From the NCBI RefSeq assembly GCF_017357525.1, contig NZ_CP036172.1, forward strand, positions 1,214,561 through 1,278,560: a stretch of 64,000 nucleotides of DNA, written 5' to 3'. The notes under the pieces are model-generated. The model did not search any database. It saw nothing but the letters and a program-made list of their open reading frames with translations, and had not been told where the DNA came from. The stretch comes from Methanofollis aquaemaris. GTDB lineage: Archaea; Halobacteriota; Methanomicrobia; Methanomicrobiales; Methanofollaceae. Positions within the stretch are counted from its first letter, which is position 1. Each line of letters starts with the position of its first letter. Below, piece after piece: positions 17,631 to 25,616 of the stretch. Position numbers and translations under genes: made by a program.

Positions 17631-17640
17631 CCTATATAGG
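17631..17640. promoter_or_regulatory. Palindromic TATA box shared by hypB and srp19
   Basis: CCTATATAGG is a perfect 10-bp palindrome in the 54-bp space between the divergent genes. Both start codons begin exactly 22 bases beyond its edges, and neither has a Shine-Dalgarno. In archaea the start of transcription lies about 25 bases past the TATA centre, so this one box could drive two leaderless mRNAs in opposite directions. Confidence 0.7.
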
Positions 17641-17662
17641 TTCACCATCTACCTAAACAGTC

Positions 17663-17935
17663 ATGGAACGTGTCTGCGTCCTCTATCCCTGCTATTTTCA
17701 TGCCGGTCTGAGACGGGCCGAAGGACGACGTGTCCCGATGGCTCTCGCCGTCAAGGGACCGAGCCTCGCCGACCTCAATGCCGCCCTCAAAAAGTGCGGC
17801 TGCACCTTCAGGACCGAGGAGAAACACCACCCCGCCCACTGGTACAAGCGCGAGGGGCGGGTCGTCGTCGAATATGAAGGGCCCAAGAACGAGTTGATCC
17901 GGAAGGTGGCGCGGGCCCTCGAGGTGAAGGGATGA
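17663..17935 (+). CDS. srp19: Signal recognition particle protein SRP19
   Basis: A 90-residue protein of the usual archaeal SRP19 size. It starts ERVCVLYPCYFHAGLRRAEG and has the conserved GRRVP and a YKREGRVVVEY strand. SRP19 binds the 7S RNA and prepares it for SRP54, for co-translational membrane targeting. The ATG is 22 bases past the palindromic TATA box and has no Shine-Dalgarno, which suggests a leaderless mRNA. Its stop overlaps the following PHP gene by 4 bases (ATGA). Confidence 0.9.
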   Translation: MERVCVLYPCYFHAGLRRAEGRRVPMALAVKGPSLADLNAALKKCGCTFRTEEKHHPAHWYKREGRVVVEYEGPKNELIRKVARALEVKG

Positions 17936-18588
17936 GCGGGCTGTACGACCTGCACACCCACACCACGCTCAGCGACGGCGAACTCCTGCCGATCGAACTG
18001 GTACGAAGGCTCTCGGTCCTCGGCTTCGAGGTCGTCGGGATCGCCGATCATGTCGACTGCTCGAATATCAGACAGGTCGTCGAGACGACGGCATGTCTCA
18101 GGGAGAGCGCCGCGCGCTATGGGGTGAAACTCCTCTGCGGGGTGGAGATCACCCATGTCCCGCCCGAGGAAATCGCCGGGCTCGCCGCCCTTGCGAAAGA
18201 TCGGGGTGCGGACCTGGTGGTGGTCCACGGTGAGACGACGGTCGAGCCGGTGGCGCCGGGGACGAACCATGCCGCCTGTGTATGCCCTAACGTCGATGTC
18301 CTCGGTCATCCGGGATTCATCACCCCCGAAGATGCACGGCTTGCCGCAGAGAACGGGATCGCACTGGAGATCACGGCGCGGGCCGGGCACAACCGGACGA
18401 ACGGGTATGTGGCGGCGATCGCCAGGGAGGCCGGGTGCATGACAGTCGTGGACTCGGATGCCCATGCGCCCTCCGACCTGATGACTGCAGAGGAGAGAAT
18501 GGCTGTTGCTCGCGGCGCGGGGCTAACAGAGGACGAGTGCCGGAGATCAGCATCTATAAATATTCTTTCGGATTTACTCGGGATGTAA
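17932..18588 (+). CDS. PHP-domain metal-dependent phosphoesterase
   Basis: A 218-residue PHP domain protein. The metal-binding motifs are clear: DLHTHTTLSDG at the start, GIADHVD (second), CGVEITHV (third), HGETT (fourth), VLGHPGFI and a C-terminal VVDSDAHAPSD. This is the small stand-alone archaeal group often labelled histidinol phosphate phosphatase; whether it does that step cannot be told from sequence. It is coupled by ATGA overlap to srp19 and is followed by gar1 after 95 bases. Confidence 0.85.
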   Translation: MSGLYDLHTHTTLSDGELLPIELVRRLSVLGFEVVGIADHVDCSNIRQVVETTACLRESAARYGVKLLCGVEITHVPPEEIAGLAALAKDRGADLVVVHGETTVEPVAPGTNHAACVCPNVDVLGHPGFITPEDARLAAENGIALEITARAGHNRTNGYVAAIAREAGCMTVVDSDAHAPSDLMTAEERMAVARGAGLTEDECRRSASINILSDLLGM

Positions 18589-18634
18589 TCAGCATTTATA
18601 TTTTTTCGAAACTTTTAAATACTGACGAAACTCA

Positions 18635-18646
18635 TTTATATATATC
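18635..18646 (+). promoter_or_regulatory. TATA box of the gar1-tfb unit
   Basis: A TTTATATATATC run in the short space between the PHP gene and gar1. Transcription would start near 18667, about 17 bases before the gar1 TTG start. A second AT-rich element (CTTTTAAATA) lies some 25 bases further upstream. Confidence 0.5.
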
Positions 18647-18683
18647 ACTCCATATCCACTGGAGTTTTGCCGAGGTCACGCTA

Positions 18684-18938
18684 TTGAAACTTTTGGGCAC
18701 CATAGTTAAAACTTGCGGCTCTCGTCTGCTGATCGTCAGATGCGACGCCGCCAGGCTCCCCCGCCTCTATGGCGACGCGTTCAGTAGGCGTCTCAGACCA
18801 GTCGGAAAAGTTGTGGACATATTTGGGAATGTCGCTTCGCCTTATGCGGCGATCTTCTGCCGGGGAGATCACGGCCAGGCTGCGGGCGAGAAACTCTATA
18901 CAAAAGGTGATGGGAAATGGCAGAAATCGAAAAACTAA
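18684..18938 (+). CDS. gar1: H/ACA RNA-protein component Gar1 (TTG start)
   Basis: An 84-residue protein from a TTG start: [20 protein letters not shown], then [20 protein letters not shown] and a basic tail. This is the Gar1 beta-barrel, a part of the H/ACA pseudouridylation complex with Cbf5, Nop10 and L7Ae. The TTG at 18684 is supported by GAGGT seven bases upstream and by the family start M-K-x-L-G. The end overlaps the tfb start by 22 bases, and a gar1-tfb order is common in euryarchaea. A search requiring ATG would miss the gene. Confidence 0.85.
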   Translation: MKLLGTIVKTCGSRLLIVRCDAARLPRLYGDAFSRRLRPVGKVVDIFGNVASPYAAIFCRGDHGQAAGEKLYTKGDGKWQKSKN

Positions 18939-19927
18939 AGATGCTTCAGAGTGAGCGCGAGGCCCTCAAGAAGAGGGTCCGCACCCCGGTCAGAGAGAAA
19001 GAGGTCAAGCGAGAGGCAACGAGCGAGACGGTCTGCCCGGAGTGCGGCAGCCGCCAACTTGTCCACGATTACGAGCGGGCCGAACTGGTCTGCAAGAACT
19101 GCGGGCTGGTCCTCGACGAGGAGTTCATCGACCGCGGTCCGGAGTGGCGGGCCTTCGACCACGACCAGCGGGTGAAGCGGTCCCGTGTCGGTGCGCCGAT
19201 GACCTTCACGATCCACGACAAGGGTCTCTCGACGATGATCGACTGGAGGAACCGCGACTCGTACGGCCGGGCGATCTCCTCGAAGAACAGAGCACAGTTG
19301 TACCGTCTGCGTAAGTGGCAGCGGCGGATCAGGGTCTCGAACGCCACCGAGCGCAACCTCGCCTTCGCGCTCTCCGAACTGGACCGGATGGCCTCGGCAC
19401 TCGGTCTGCCCAGGAACGTGCGCGAGACGGCGGCGGTCATCTACCGCGACGCGGTGGACAAGAACCTCATCAGGGGCCGTTCGATTGAAGGCGTGGCTGC
19501 GGCCGCGCTCTATGCGGCGTGCCGGCAGTGCTCGGTCCCGAGGACGCTCGACGAGATCGCCGAGGTGTCCAGGGTATCGAGGAAAGAGATCGGGCGGACG
19601 TACCGGTTCATCTCCCGCGAACTGGGACTCAAACTCCTGCCGACCTCACCCATCGACTATGTGCCGCGGTTCTGCTCGGGGCTCTCCCTGAAGGGCGAGG
19701 TGCAGAGCCGTGCGGTCGAGATCCTGCGGCAGGCAGGCGAGCGCGAACTGACGAGCGGCCGCGGGCCGACCGGTGTCGCGGCGGCGGCGATCTATATCTC
19801 CTCCATCCTCTCCGGGGAACGGCGCACCCAGCGCGAGGTCGCCGAGGTGGCGGGCGTCACCGAGGTGACGATCCGGAACCGGTACAAGGAACTGGCGGAG
19901 AAGCTGGATATCGAGATCATTCTCTGA
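18917..19927 (+). CDS. tfb: Transcription initiation factor B (TFB)
   Basis: A 336-residue TFIIB homologue that bridges TBP-bound TATA boxes and RNA polymerase. It has an N-terminal charged region, a zinc ribbon at about residues 38-62 (CPECGSRQL then CKNCGLVLD), a B-reader/linker region ([11 protein letters not shown]) and two cyclin-like repeats (about 130-215 and 230-325), each with a helix-turn-helix such as [24 protein letters not shown] in two parts. The ATG at 18917 lies inside the gar1 end, with a GGTGATGGG ribosome site. A T-rich terminator follows the stop. Confidence 0.95.
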   Translation: MAEIEKLKMLQSEREALKKRVRTPVREKEVKREATSETVCPECGSRQLVHDYERAELVCKNCGLVLDEEFIDRGPEWRAFDHDQRVKRSRVGAPMTFTIHDKGLSTMIDWRNRDSYGRAISSKNRAQLYRLRKWQRRIRVSNATERNLAFALSELDRMASALGLPRNVRETAAVIYRDAVDKNLIRGRSIEGVAAAALYAACRQCSVPRTLDEIAEVSRVSRKEIGRTYRFISRELGLKLLPTSPIDYVPRFCSGLSLKGEVQSRAVEILRQAGERELTSGRGPTGVAAAAIYISSILSGERRTQREVAEVAGVTEVTIRNRYKELAEKLDIEIIL

Positions 19928-19941
19928 TCTTCTTTTTTTGT
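19928..19941 (+). terminator. T-run terminator after tfb
   Basis: CTTCTTTTTTTGTC begins right after the tfb stop codon. Such T-runs in a GC-rich setting are the usual archaeal intrinsic terminators. Confidence 0.55.
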
Positions 19942-20094
19942 CCCCCACGGGCGTTTGCGCGCCCTCATGGTAAAAAACCCCTATGCCTGAACCGCAGGGT
20001 CGGATCAGGTGTCGGCGGGAAGGGAACCATCAGGAACAGATATAAGGGAACAGCGGCAACAGTATCTGGCAGGATCAGCACTGATCCGGTACAC

Positions 20095-20166
20095 GGGCTC
20101 GTAGATCAGGGGTAGATCGCGTCGTTCGCAACGACGAGGCCGCGGGTTCAAATCCCGCCGGGTCCA
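20095..20166 (+). tRNA. tRNA-Ala (anticodon CGC)
   Basis: A 72-base cloverleaf. The acceptor stem pairs GGGCUCG with CGGGUCC and includes the G3:U70 wobble pair that marks tRNA-Ala. The anticodon stem CGUCG/CGACG holds UUCGCAA (anticodon CGC, codon GCG). The T arm is GCGGG-UUCAAAU-CCCGC and the discriminator is A. No intron and no encoded CCA. A TATA-like GATATAAGG lies about 50 bases upstream. Confidence 0.95.
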
Positions 20167-20322
20167 TCCGTTTTGAAGAATTTTTTTGGAGAAGAGCGTG
20201 AGCGATTCTTGGAGCGAGGGTGCCAATATTCTCTTCGTGATCTCTGTTCTCTTCGAGCATATCCCGGAAGTATCCCGGGGCTTTGAACAATCACCCCGGA
20301 TTGAGATCTTTTCACTGCCATC

Positions 20323-20650
20323 TCTCCGCCTTCCCGACCCTATCTTCATCCCGGAGGTCCGGGGGCAGCGCCCCCGGCGCGATTCATGGGGGAAGGCACG
20401 TCGATCAGACGGACCACCCAAAAAAAGAATGAAAAATGCGAGCCTGCTCTCTCGCGCCGGGGGGAGACTGCCCGGACCCCCCGTATGAGATGAGGCGGGG
20501 GCGGCGATTGAGCGGTGTTCCCGCCCACTGCTCTGTCATGAAGAGAGGGATCAGGGATCCTTCCACGCACCAACGTGCTGCTCGGCACAATGTTCATGCG
20601 ATATGCTTGAGGCATGCTCCCGGCTCATGCCTGGTTTGACACAGCCAAAA
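20323..20650. repeat. Dispersed composite repeat, full B-C-A(-) copy after the protease gene
   Basis: B (CGCCTTCCCGACCCTATCTT, then CCGGGGGCAGCGCCCCCGG), linker GGCACGTCGATCAGACGGAC, C (GCGCCGGGGGGAGACTGCCC), then A on the minus strand (ATGCTTGAGGCATGCTCCCG and GCTCATGCCT). On the minus strand a TTTTTTT run lies 10 bases after the protease gene's stop, just before A. Confidence 0.8.
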
Positions 20651-20659
20651 AAAGAGTTC

Positions 20660-23600
20660 TCATCTCCTCCTTGCAAAGAGGAGGGCCGCAAGACCTGCCG
20701 CCAGGCAGGGGATGGCGAGCCCGACCGGCGTCGGCTTCGGGGTCGTGGAGGCATCGGGGGCCGGTGTCCCGGTCGGAGCCTCTTCGACAACCCCCGGCGA
20801 GGTCGGCGCTCCCTCTCCCTGCGGCTTCTCCGCAACGGCGATCGCGAAGTACGAGAAGCCCGGCGTCTCCGCCACATACAATGCTTCGCCGTTCTCCTCT
20901 TTCACAAACTTCGTCTCAAGGGAGGCCCAGGCGCCGTCATGATACCTGAGGAGGACGATCTCCCCGGTGTCGGCACCCTGCGCCTCCATCCATGCGAGGG
21001 GCACGGCGAAGGAGATCGCAGCGCCGCGGACCTCGGCGTCGGTGAGATGAGAGAGCGTGATCTCGTCGTACTCGTAGACCGGGGCCGCGGGCGGGGCGAT
21101 GCCGGAGGGAAGGGATTTCTTCTCGGCGACCACCGTCACACCGTCGAGGTCGGCGGCCGCGGTCAGGTCGATCGCCGAGACCGCGGACTGACTCTTCACC
21201 TCGTACGAGGCCTCATGGAGGGGGACGGCAGGTTCCACCGGGAAGGGCACCGGGGGCGACGGAGCACGGTGGCCGCCGCCACCGCCTCCACCCCCGCCGC
21301 CGGAGGGCGAGGGCGGGACAGGCGTCGGTGTCGGGGTTGGTGTGGGCGGCAGCGGGACTTCGCCGACACCGTAGTGATCGGCTGACACGATCAGGGGAGA
21401 GGTGTCGTTGAGACCGGAGATGACATACGGCGTCTCCCCGATGCCGTCGCCGTCAGTGTCGTTCCCGGCATAATCGTCCCAGAAGTTGCCGAGGGCGTGG
21501 GTGTAATAGGCGTCCCCGTAGCGGTATGGGAGCGATGCGGTGGAGTTCAGGGCGACCTGTCCTTCGAGGGAGAGGTGGCCGCCGGTGTTGTTCGCAAAGG
21601 TGTTGTGCCAGAGGGCGGTCTCGTCCGGACTCCCGGCGGCGAGGAACGCACCCACCTGGTTGTCGGCGATGAGCGAACCGGTGACGGCGGTTGCAGTATT
21701 GTTGAGAGACGAGAGCCCCGAGAGTTCGTTGCCCACGAAGGCTGAGGCATTGATCGAGAGATCTTCTGAGCCCTGGCAGAACGCCCCCGCATAATTGCCG
21801 GTGGCCGTGACATTCCTGACGGTGACACCGGTCGAGTTGAAGACGACCAGGCCGACATAGTTGCCGGAGAGGACGAGGTCTTCGGCGGCGATGTTCCGGC
21901 ACTCCACCAGGTACACCATGCCGGCGTCTGTGGGCACAACCTCGTCCTGCCTGCCGGTCCATACATAGACCGGTCTGCCGTCGACGGTGTTCGTCTCGGC
22001 AATCGCGACCGAGCCCTCATGGCCCGCGGCCGGGGCGAAGCGGATGTTCCATCGGTTCTCGGCCATCGTGTTCCGGGAGACCGTGCCGTTCCGCACCCCG
22101 TCGAGGTCCAGGCCGGCCCCGGCATTCCCGACAGCCGTGCAGTCGGCCAGGGTAAAGGCTTCGGAGGAGGCGACGGCGATCCCGTCGGCCCCGCTCCCGG
22201 AGACATCGCACCCGAACACTCCGGCCCCAAAGGCCCCGTTGACCAGGATGCCGGTTTGACCGACCCCCCGGACGTCGGCGCCGATGACGGAGACATTTGA
22301 CGCGCCTTCAAGATCGATGCCGTCCTCAGTGCAACCGGTGACGGTCAGGTCCATGAGCGCGGCATCGTTGCCGGTGACCAGGACGCCGTCGGCACCATCG
22401 GTGAGGGTGATACTCCGGACGGTGATATTCGCCCCGGTCAGGGTGAGCGCGTCCCCGCCATCGCCGTCGATGACCGGGTCGCCGCTCCCGGCAAGGGTGA
22501 GCGGCCGGTCGACCACGACATTCTCATGGTACGTTCCGTTTTTGACAAGGATCACATCGCCGGGCAGGGCGGCGTCGACGGCCTCCTGGATGGTGGCATA
22601 GTCGCCGGGCACGCTGACGGGATCTCCGGTGAAGGCCTTGATGCAGAGGTTGGTGTCGGGGAACGATGCGGTCAGGTCTTCCCAGTGCTCCCCGTCGACG
22701 CTCATGAAACTCTCGCCAGGATGGGCCGAGGCTTCACTTGAGTAGCCTGCAACCGGTTTCTCGACAATGAGGGGATAGGTGTCGGTCGGGGCGGTGACTT
22801 TGATGGTCACCGCAAAGTCCTGGCCGGGGACGAGGGGCACCGGTGCGCCGAGCGGGAGGGTGTGATAGCCGGGGAGTGTCATCGTCCCGTTTGCGGCATA
22901 GACCTGACGGGAGGTGTCCCCCTCGTTGAGGTCGACCCGGAGCTCATAGATCGTGCCGGGCTCGCGGGTGAAGAAACTCACCGCCTCCAGGTCTTCGTAG
23001 CGTTCTGCGGTGAAGACATTGGCGCCGTACATCGTGGTCGTGGTGCCGGTGCCGATGCTGGTGGTCCAGCCGAGGGGGTCGTACTGGTAGAGGTGGTCGT
23101 AGGTGCCGGCCGGTTCGCCGGTGAAGAGCACGGCCGCCGTGGCCCGGCCGGTGCCGATGTATTCTATCGCAGGGTTCTGGAAGCGCCCGATACTCCGATC
23201 ATAGTACGAGATGGAGAAGTAACCTCCGTCCCCCGAGGAGGTGCCCCAGGAGTTCCTGGCGATGAAGGCGCCGTCGCCGGGCGGAGCCTCGACGAAGTTC
23301 GCGGCCGGGTAGGCGTCGTCCCATCCGACAAGGAGGATGGCGTGGGCGCCGTCGAGCTTTGCGGTGCTGTTCTCGGAGAGGTAGTAGGTGGAAGCCCCCG
23401 GCCCGAAGCAGGAGTAGTTCACCAGGAAACTGGCATAGAGCCCGCCCTCCTCTTTGATCGTCGCCTTGACAAGATCGTTGTCGAGGGGGCCGGCACGCGG
23501 CGGGAGGAAGGTGACGTTCTGGACCTGCATCACCGGCGAGAGTCCGGCGGGCGACCCGGAGGGCGGGACCGGGAGGAGGTAGGGGTCGTCGCTCTCGTTC

Positions 23601-24142
23601 ACCGGGCCCGACCACCTGGTGAGATAGGCCGTCGCCATGAGGGCGTTGCCGCCGTCGCAGGGCCCGGCGTCGAAGCCGTGGGTGTTCTTCATATTGTTCT
23701 CAGAGAAATCCCAACTGCCCAACCCGTCGGTGAGGAGTGCAGACTCAAGCGATCCAAGAGAGCCGAAGGTCCAGCAGGCCCCGCACTTCCCCTGGTCCTT
23801 CACCGCGGTGACGCGGCCCTCGTCGGCGAGGTTGAAGTACGGCTCCGCGGGCGGGTCGGCCGTCGCCGTGACGACACCGCCGGACCAGAGCGGGGTGCCG
23901 GGCGCAGGGATCAGACTGTTCGGATAGACGGGATATTCATGCTCCGACATTTCAGGTGGGGGTGCGGCCGCAAGGAAGAGAGACAGCTCGGAAGGGGCTG
24001 TCTCCTGTTCATCCATATACCGGACAAAGTCGGGGTTCAGCGGTGCGGTCTCGATATCGAGGGCCGCCGCTCCCTGCACGCCGGGGAGGGCGAGGCAGAG
24101 GCAGAGGAGGAGAGTTATGATCGGCAGGTGCTGGTTGGTCAT
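20660..24142 (-). CDS. Secreted papain-type (C1) cysteine protease with beta-helix and surface-anchor tail
   Basis: An 1160-residue surface protein. Order: signal peptide (1-25); C1 peptidase domain (about 90-330) with the active-site Cys in DQGKCGACWTFGS, the His in DGAHAILLVGWDD and the Asn in RNSWGT; a beta-sandwich region (about 340-500); a right-handed beta-helix (about 520-900) that starts SVPGDYATIQEAVDAALPGD and is rich in G(N/D)xxx and DxxVTGC rungs; a poly-Gly/Pro linker; a PGF-pre-PGF-like domain (about 985-1100) ending in ETPGFSYFAIAV; a Thr/Pro stalk and a terminal membrane helix plus RRR. The start at 24142 has GGAG nine bases upstream. The paralogue encoded at 25617-29531 has the same order of parts. 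Ligands and substrates are unknown. Confidence 0.85.
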   Translation of the reverse strand: MTNQHLPIITLLLCLCLALPGVQGAAALDIETAPLNPDFVRYMDEQETAPSELSLFLAAAPPPEMSEHEYPVYPNSLIPAPGTPLWSGGVVTATADPPAEPYFNLADEGRVTAVKDQGKCGACWTFGSLGSLESALLTDGLGSWDFSENNMKNTHGFDAGPCDGGNALMATAYLTRWSGPVNESDDPYLLPVPPSGSPAGLSPVMQVQNVTFLPPRAGPLDNDLVKATIKEEGGLYASFLVNYSCFGPGASTYYLSENSTAKLDGAHAILLVGWDDAYPAANFVEAPPGDGAFIARNSWGTSSGDGGYFSISYYDRSIGRFQNPAIEYIGTGRATAAVLFTGEPAGTYDHLYQYDPLGWTTSIGTGTTTTMYGANVFTAERYEDLEAVSFFTREPGTIYELRVDLNEGDTSRQVYAANGTMTLPGYHTLPLGAPVPLVPGQDFAVTIKVTAPTDTYPLIVEKPVAGYSSEASAHPGESFMSVDGEHWEDLTASFPDTNLCIKAFTGDPVSVPGDYATIQEAVDAALPGDVILVKNGTYHENVVVDRPLTLAGSGDPVIDGDGGDALTLTGANITVRSITLTDGADGVLVTGNDAALMDLTVTGCTEDGIDLEGASNVSVIGADVRGVGQTGILVNGAFGAGVFGCDVSGSGADGIAVASSEAFTLADCTAVGNAGAGLDLDGVRNGTVSRNTMAENRWNIRFAPAAGHEGSVAIAETNTVDGRPVYVWTGRQDEVVPTDAGMVYLVECRNIAAEDLVLSGNYVGLVVFNSTGVTVRNVTATGNYAGAFCQGSEDLSINASAFVGNELSGLSSLNNTATAVTGSLIADNQVGAFLAAGSPDETALWHNTFANNTGGHLSLEGQVALNSTASLPYRYGDAYYTHALGNFWDDYAGNDTDGDGIGETPYVISGLNDTSPLIVSADHYGVGEVPLPPTPTPTPTPVPPSPSGGGGGGGGGGHRAPSPPVPFPVEPAVPLHEASYEVKSQSAVSAIDLTAAADLDGVTVVAEKKSLPSGIAPPAAPVYEYDEITLSHLTDAEVRGAAISFAVPLAWMEAQGADTGEIVLLRYHDGAWASLETKFVKEENGEALYVAETPGFSYFAIAVAEKPQGEGAPTSPGVVEEAPTGTPAPDASTTPKPTPVGLAIPCLAAGLAALLFARRR

Positions 24143-24520
24143 GGTGCTCATCTCCGGCACATTGATAAAAACGAAAAAATAGGGTAAAAGATCGACCCAT
24201 TTGAGCGAAAAATAAAATATACTCAATAAAGATGCAGGATTAACCGGATAAAAAAACAGAAACGTCCATATATTACGATACCGGAATGAATTGGATTCTG
24301 GCGATTATCCACTGCAGGCACAGACCGAGAGAGGATACCGAATATCTGGCGCAACGGGCGAGAATATGCATCTTATCGCACGATACAATGCATTCAATCC
24401 TGGATAATGGATGATAAGTCGTCATAACGACCTTAAGAGAGGAGAAAACACCCGGCGCGTCGCACCGCCCGGAACAGAGATATGATAAAGGAATGTCACC
24501 AGACGGTTACATGATCCCAG
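24143..24520. other. Gene-free AT-rich divergent promoter region
   Basis: It lies between the protease gene (minus) and the AIM24-like gene (plus). The 24180-24300 part is AT-rich and holds TATTACGATACCGGA at about 24271-24285, which nearly matches TTTACGATAACGGA upstream of the paralogous gene (29622-29635). I see no RNA gene or ORF I trust here. Confidence 0.4.
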
Positions 24521-25207
24521 ATGAAGTACGAGATAATCGGAGACAACCTCCAGATGGTGAAGACGACCCTTGCCTCGGGCGAGAAGATCAATGCCGAGGC
24601 CGGGGCCATGGTGAACATGAGCGGGAACATGCAGATGGATTCCCACCTGAAGGGTGGCCTCTTCGGCGGGATCAAAAGAATGCTCACCAGCGAGAGCCTC
24701 TTCCTGACCGAGTTCACCCCGAAAGGCAGCGAGGGTTTCGTCTCCTTCGCCGGGAATGTACCGGGCCGGATCTTCCCGGTGGACGTGAACGGGAAAGAGT
24801 TCATCGCCCAGAAGGATGCCTACCTCTGCTCTGAGGAGGGCGTGACCCTCGACATCGCCTTCACGAAGAAACTGCGGTCGGGGTTTTTCGGCGGCGAAGG
24901 GTTCATCCTCCAGCGTCTCCACGGAAACGGCAGGGTCTTCCTCCACTGCTGCGGCGACATCATCGAGATGGACCTCGCGGCCGGGGAGACGATCAGGGCC
25001 GAGACCGGGCTTGTGGTCGGGTTCGACTCGACGGTCGACTACTCCATCGAACTTGCCGGCGGCGTGAAGACCGTTTTCTTCGGCGGCGAAGGCCTCTTTC
25101 TGACCACCCTCACCGGACCGGGCAAGGTCGTCCTCCAGTCGATGGACATCGCCAAACTTGCCGGGTCGCTCATCCCCTATCTCCCGACCCAGACTTCGGG
25201 GGACTGA
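24521..25207 (+). CDS. AIM24 / TIGR00266 family protein
   Basis: A 228-residue protein with the even, beta-rich repeated pattern of the AIM24 family: GEKINAEAGAMVNMSGNMQM at the start, repeated FFGGEGFILQRLHGNGRVFL and FFGGEGLFLTTLTGPGKVVL elements. The family occurs in bacteria, archaea and mitochondria; a general biochemical role is not established. There is no clear ribosome site, but a TATA-like GATATGATAAA about 35 bases upstream suggests a very short leader. The gene sits between the two protease/beta-helix genes and is transcribed against them. Confidence 0.85.
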   Translation: MKYEIIGDNLQMVKTTLASGEKINAEAGAMVNMSGNMQMDSHLKGGLFGGIKRMLTSESLFLTEFTPKGSEGFVSFAGNVPGRIFPVDVNGKEFIAQKDAYLCSEEGVTLDIAFTKKLRSGFFGGEGFILQRLHGNGRVFLHCCGDIIEMDLAAGETIRAETGLVVGFDSTVDYSIELAGGVKTVFFGGEGLFLTTLTGPGKVVLQSMDIAKLAGSLIPYLPTQTSGD

Positions 25208-25244
25208 TAGGGCCGGGAAGGTCATCGCCACAGAAGAACAAAGA

Positions 25245-25325
25245 ATCCTGACCTGCTTTCTCTCGCCGGGGGGAGACCCCCCGGACCCCCCACGACGAAG
25301 ATGGCCGGGGGGCGGCGATGGCTTG
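25245..25325. repeat. Dispersed intergenic repeat, C module only
   Basis: Contains the hairpin core CCGGGGGGAGACCCCCCGG followed by an ACGAAGATGGCCGGGGGGCGGC tail in parts, as in the other copies. It lies between the AIM24-like gene and the small membrane protein gene, in the tail-to-tail space. Confidence 0.7.
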
Positions 25326-25376
25326 TGGTCACACTCGTTTTCTCTGCATTCTGACTGGAAAAGAGCATTCTTCTCC

Positions 25377-25577
25377 TCAGGACTCCTGCCTGTCTTCCCA
25401 TCCGGTCCGCTTCAGGAGTGCGGTGAGGAGGAGGTCGACCGCCATGATCACGCCCGCCGTCGCGACGAACATGACAACCGGGTCGGGCCAGACCGATCTG
25501 ACAAACCGGCTGGCAAGGAGACCGGCCATCACGGCAACGAAGAGAACGATGATACTCCGAGTATGCGAGCGATCCAT
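25377..25577 (-). CDS. Small two-helix membrane protein
   Basis: A 66-residue protein with two hydrophobic segments (about residues 8-25 and 34-53), separated by a short loop RFVRSVWPDP, and a charged C-terminal tail KRTGWEDRQES. No family is recognised. It begins 39 bases after the stop of the protease/beta-helix gene 25617-29531 on the same strand. No Shine-Dalgarno is visible; an AT-rich GATATTTC lies about 24 bases upstream. The clean amphipathic layout and the codon use support a real gene. Confidence 0.5.
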   Translation of the reverse strand: MDRSHTRSIIVLFVAVMAGLLASRFVRSVWPDPVVMFVATAGVIMAVDLLLTALLKRTGWEDRQES

Positions 25578-25616
25578 ATGAGAAAAGTGTGAAGGAGAGG
25601 AGGAAATATCTTCCTC

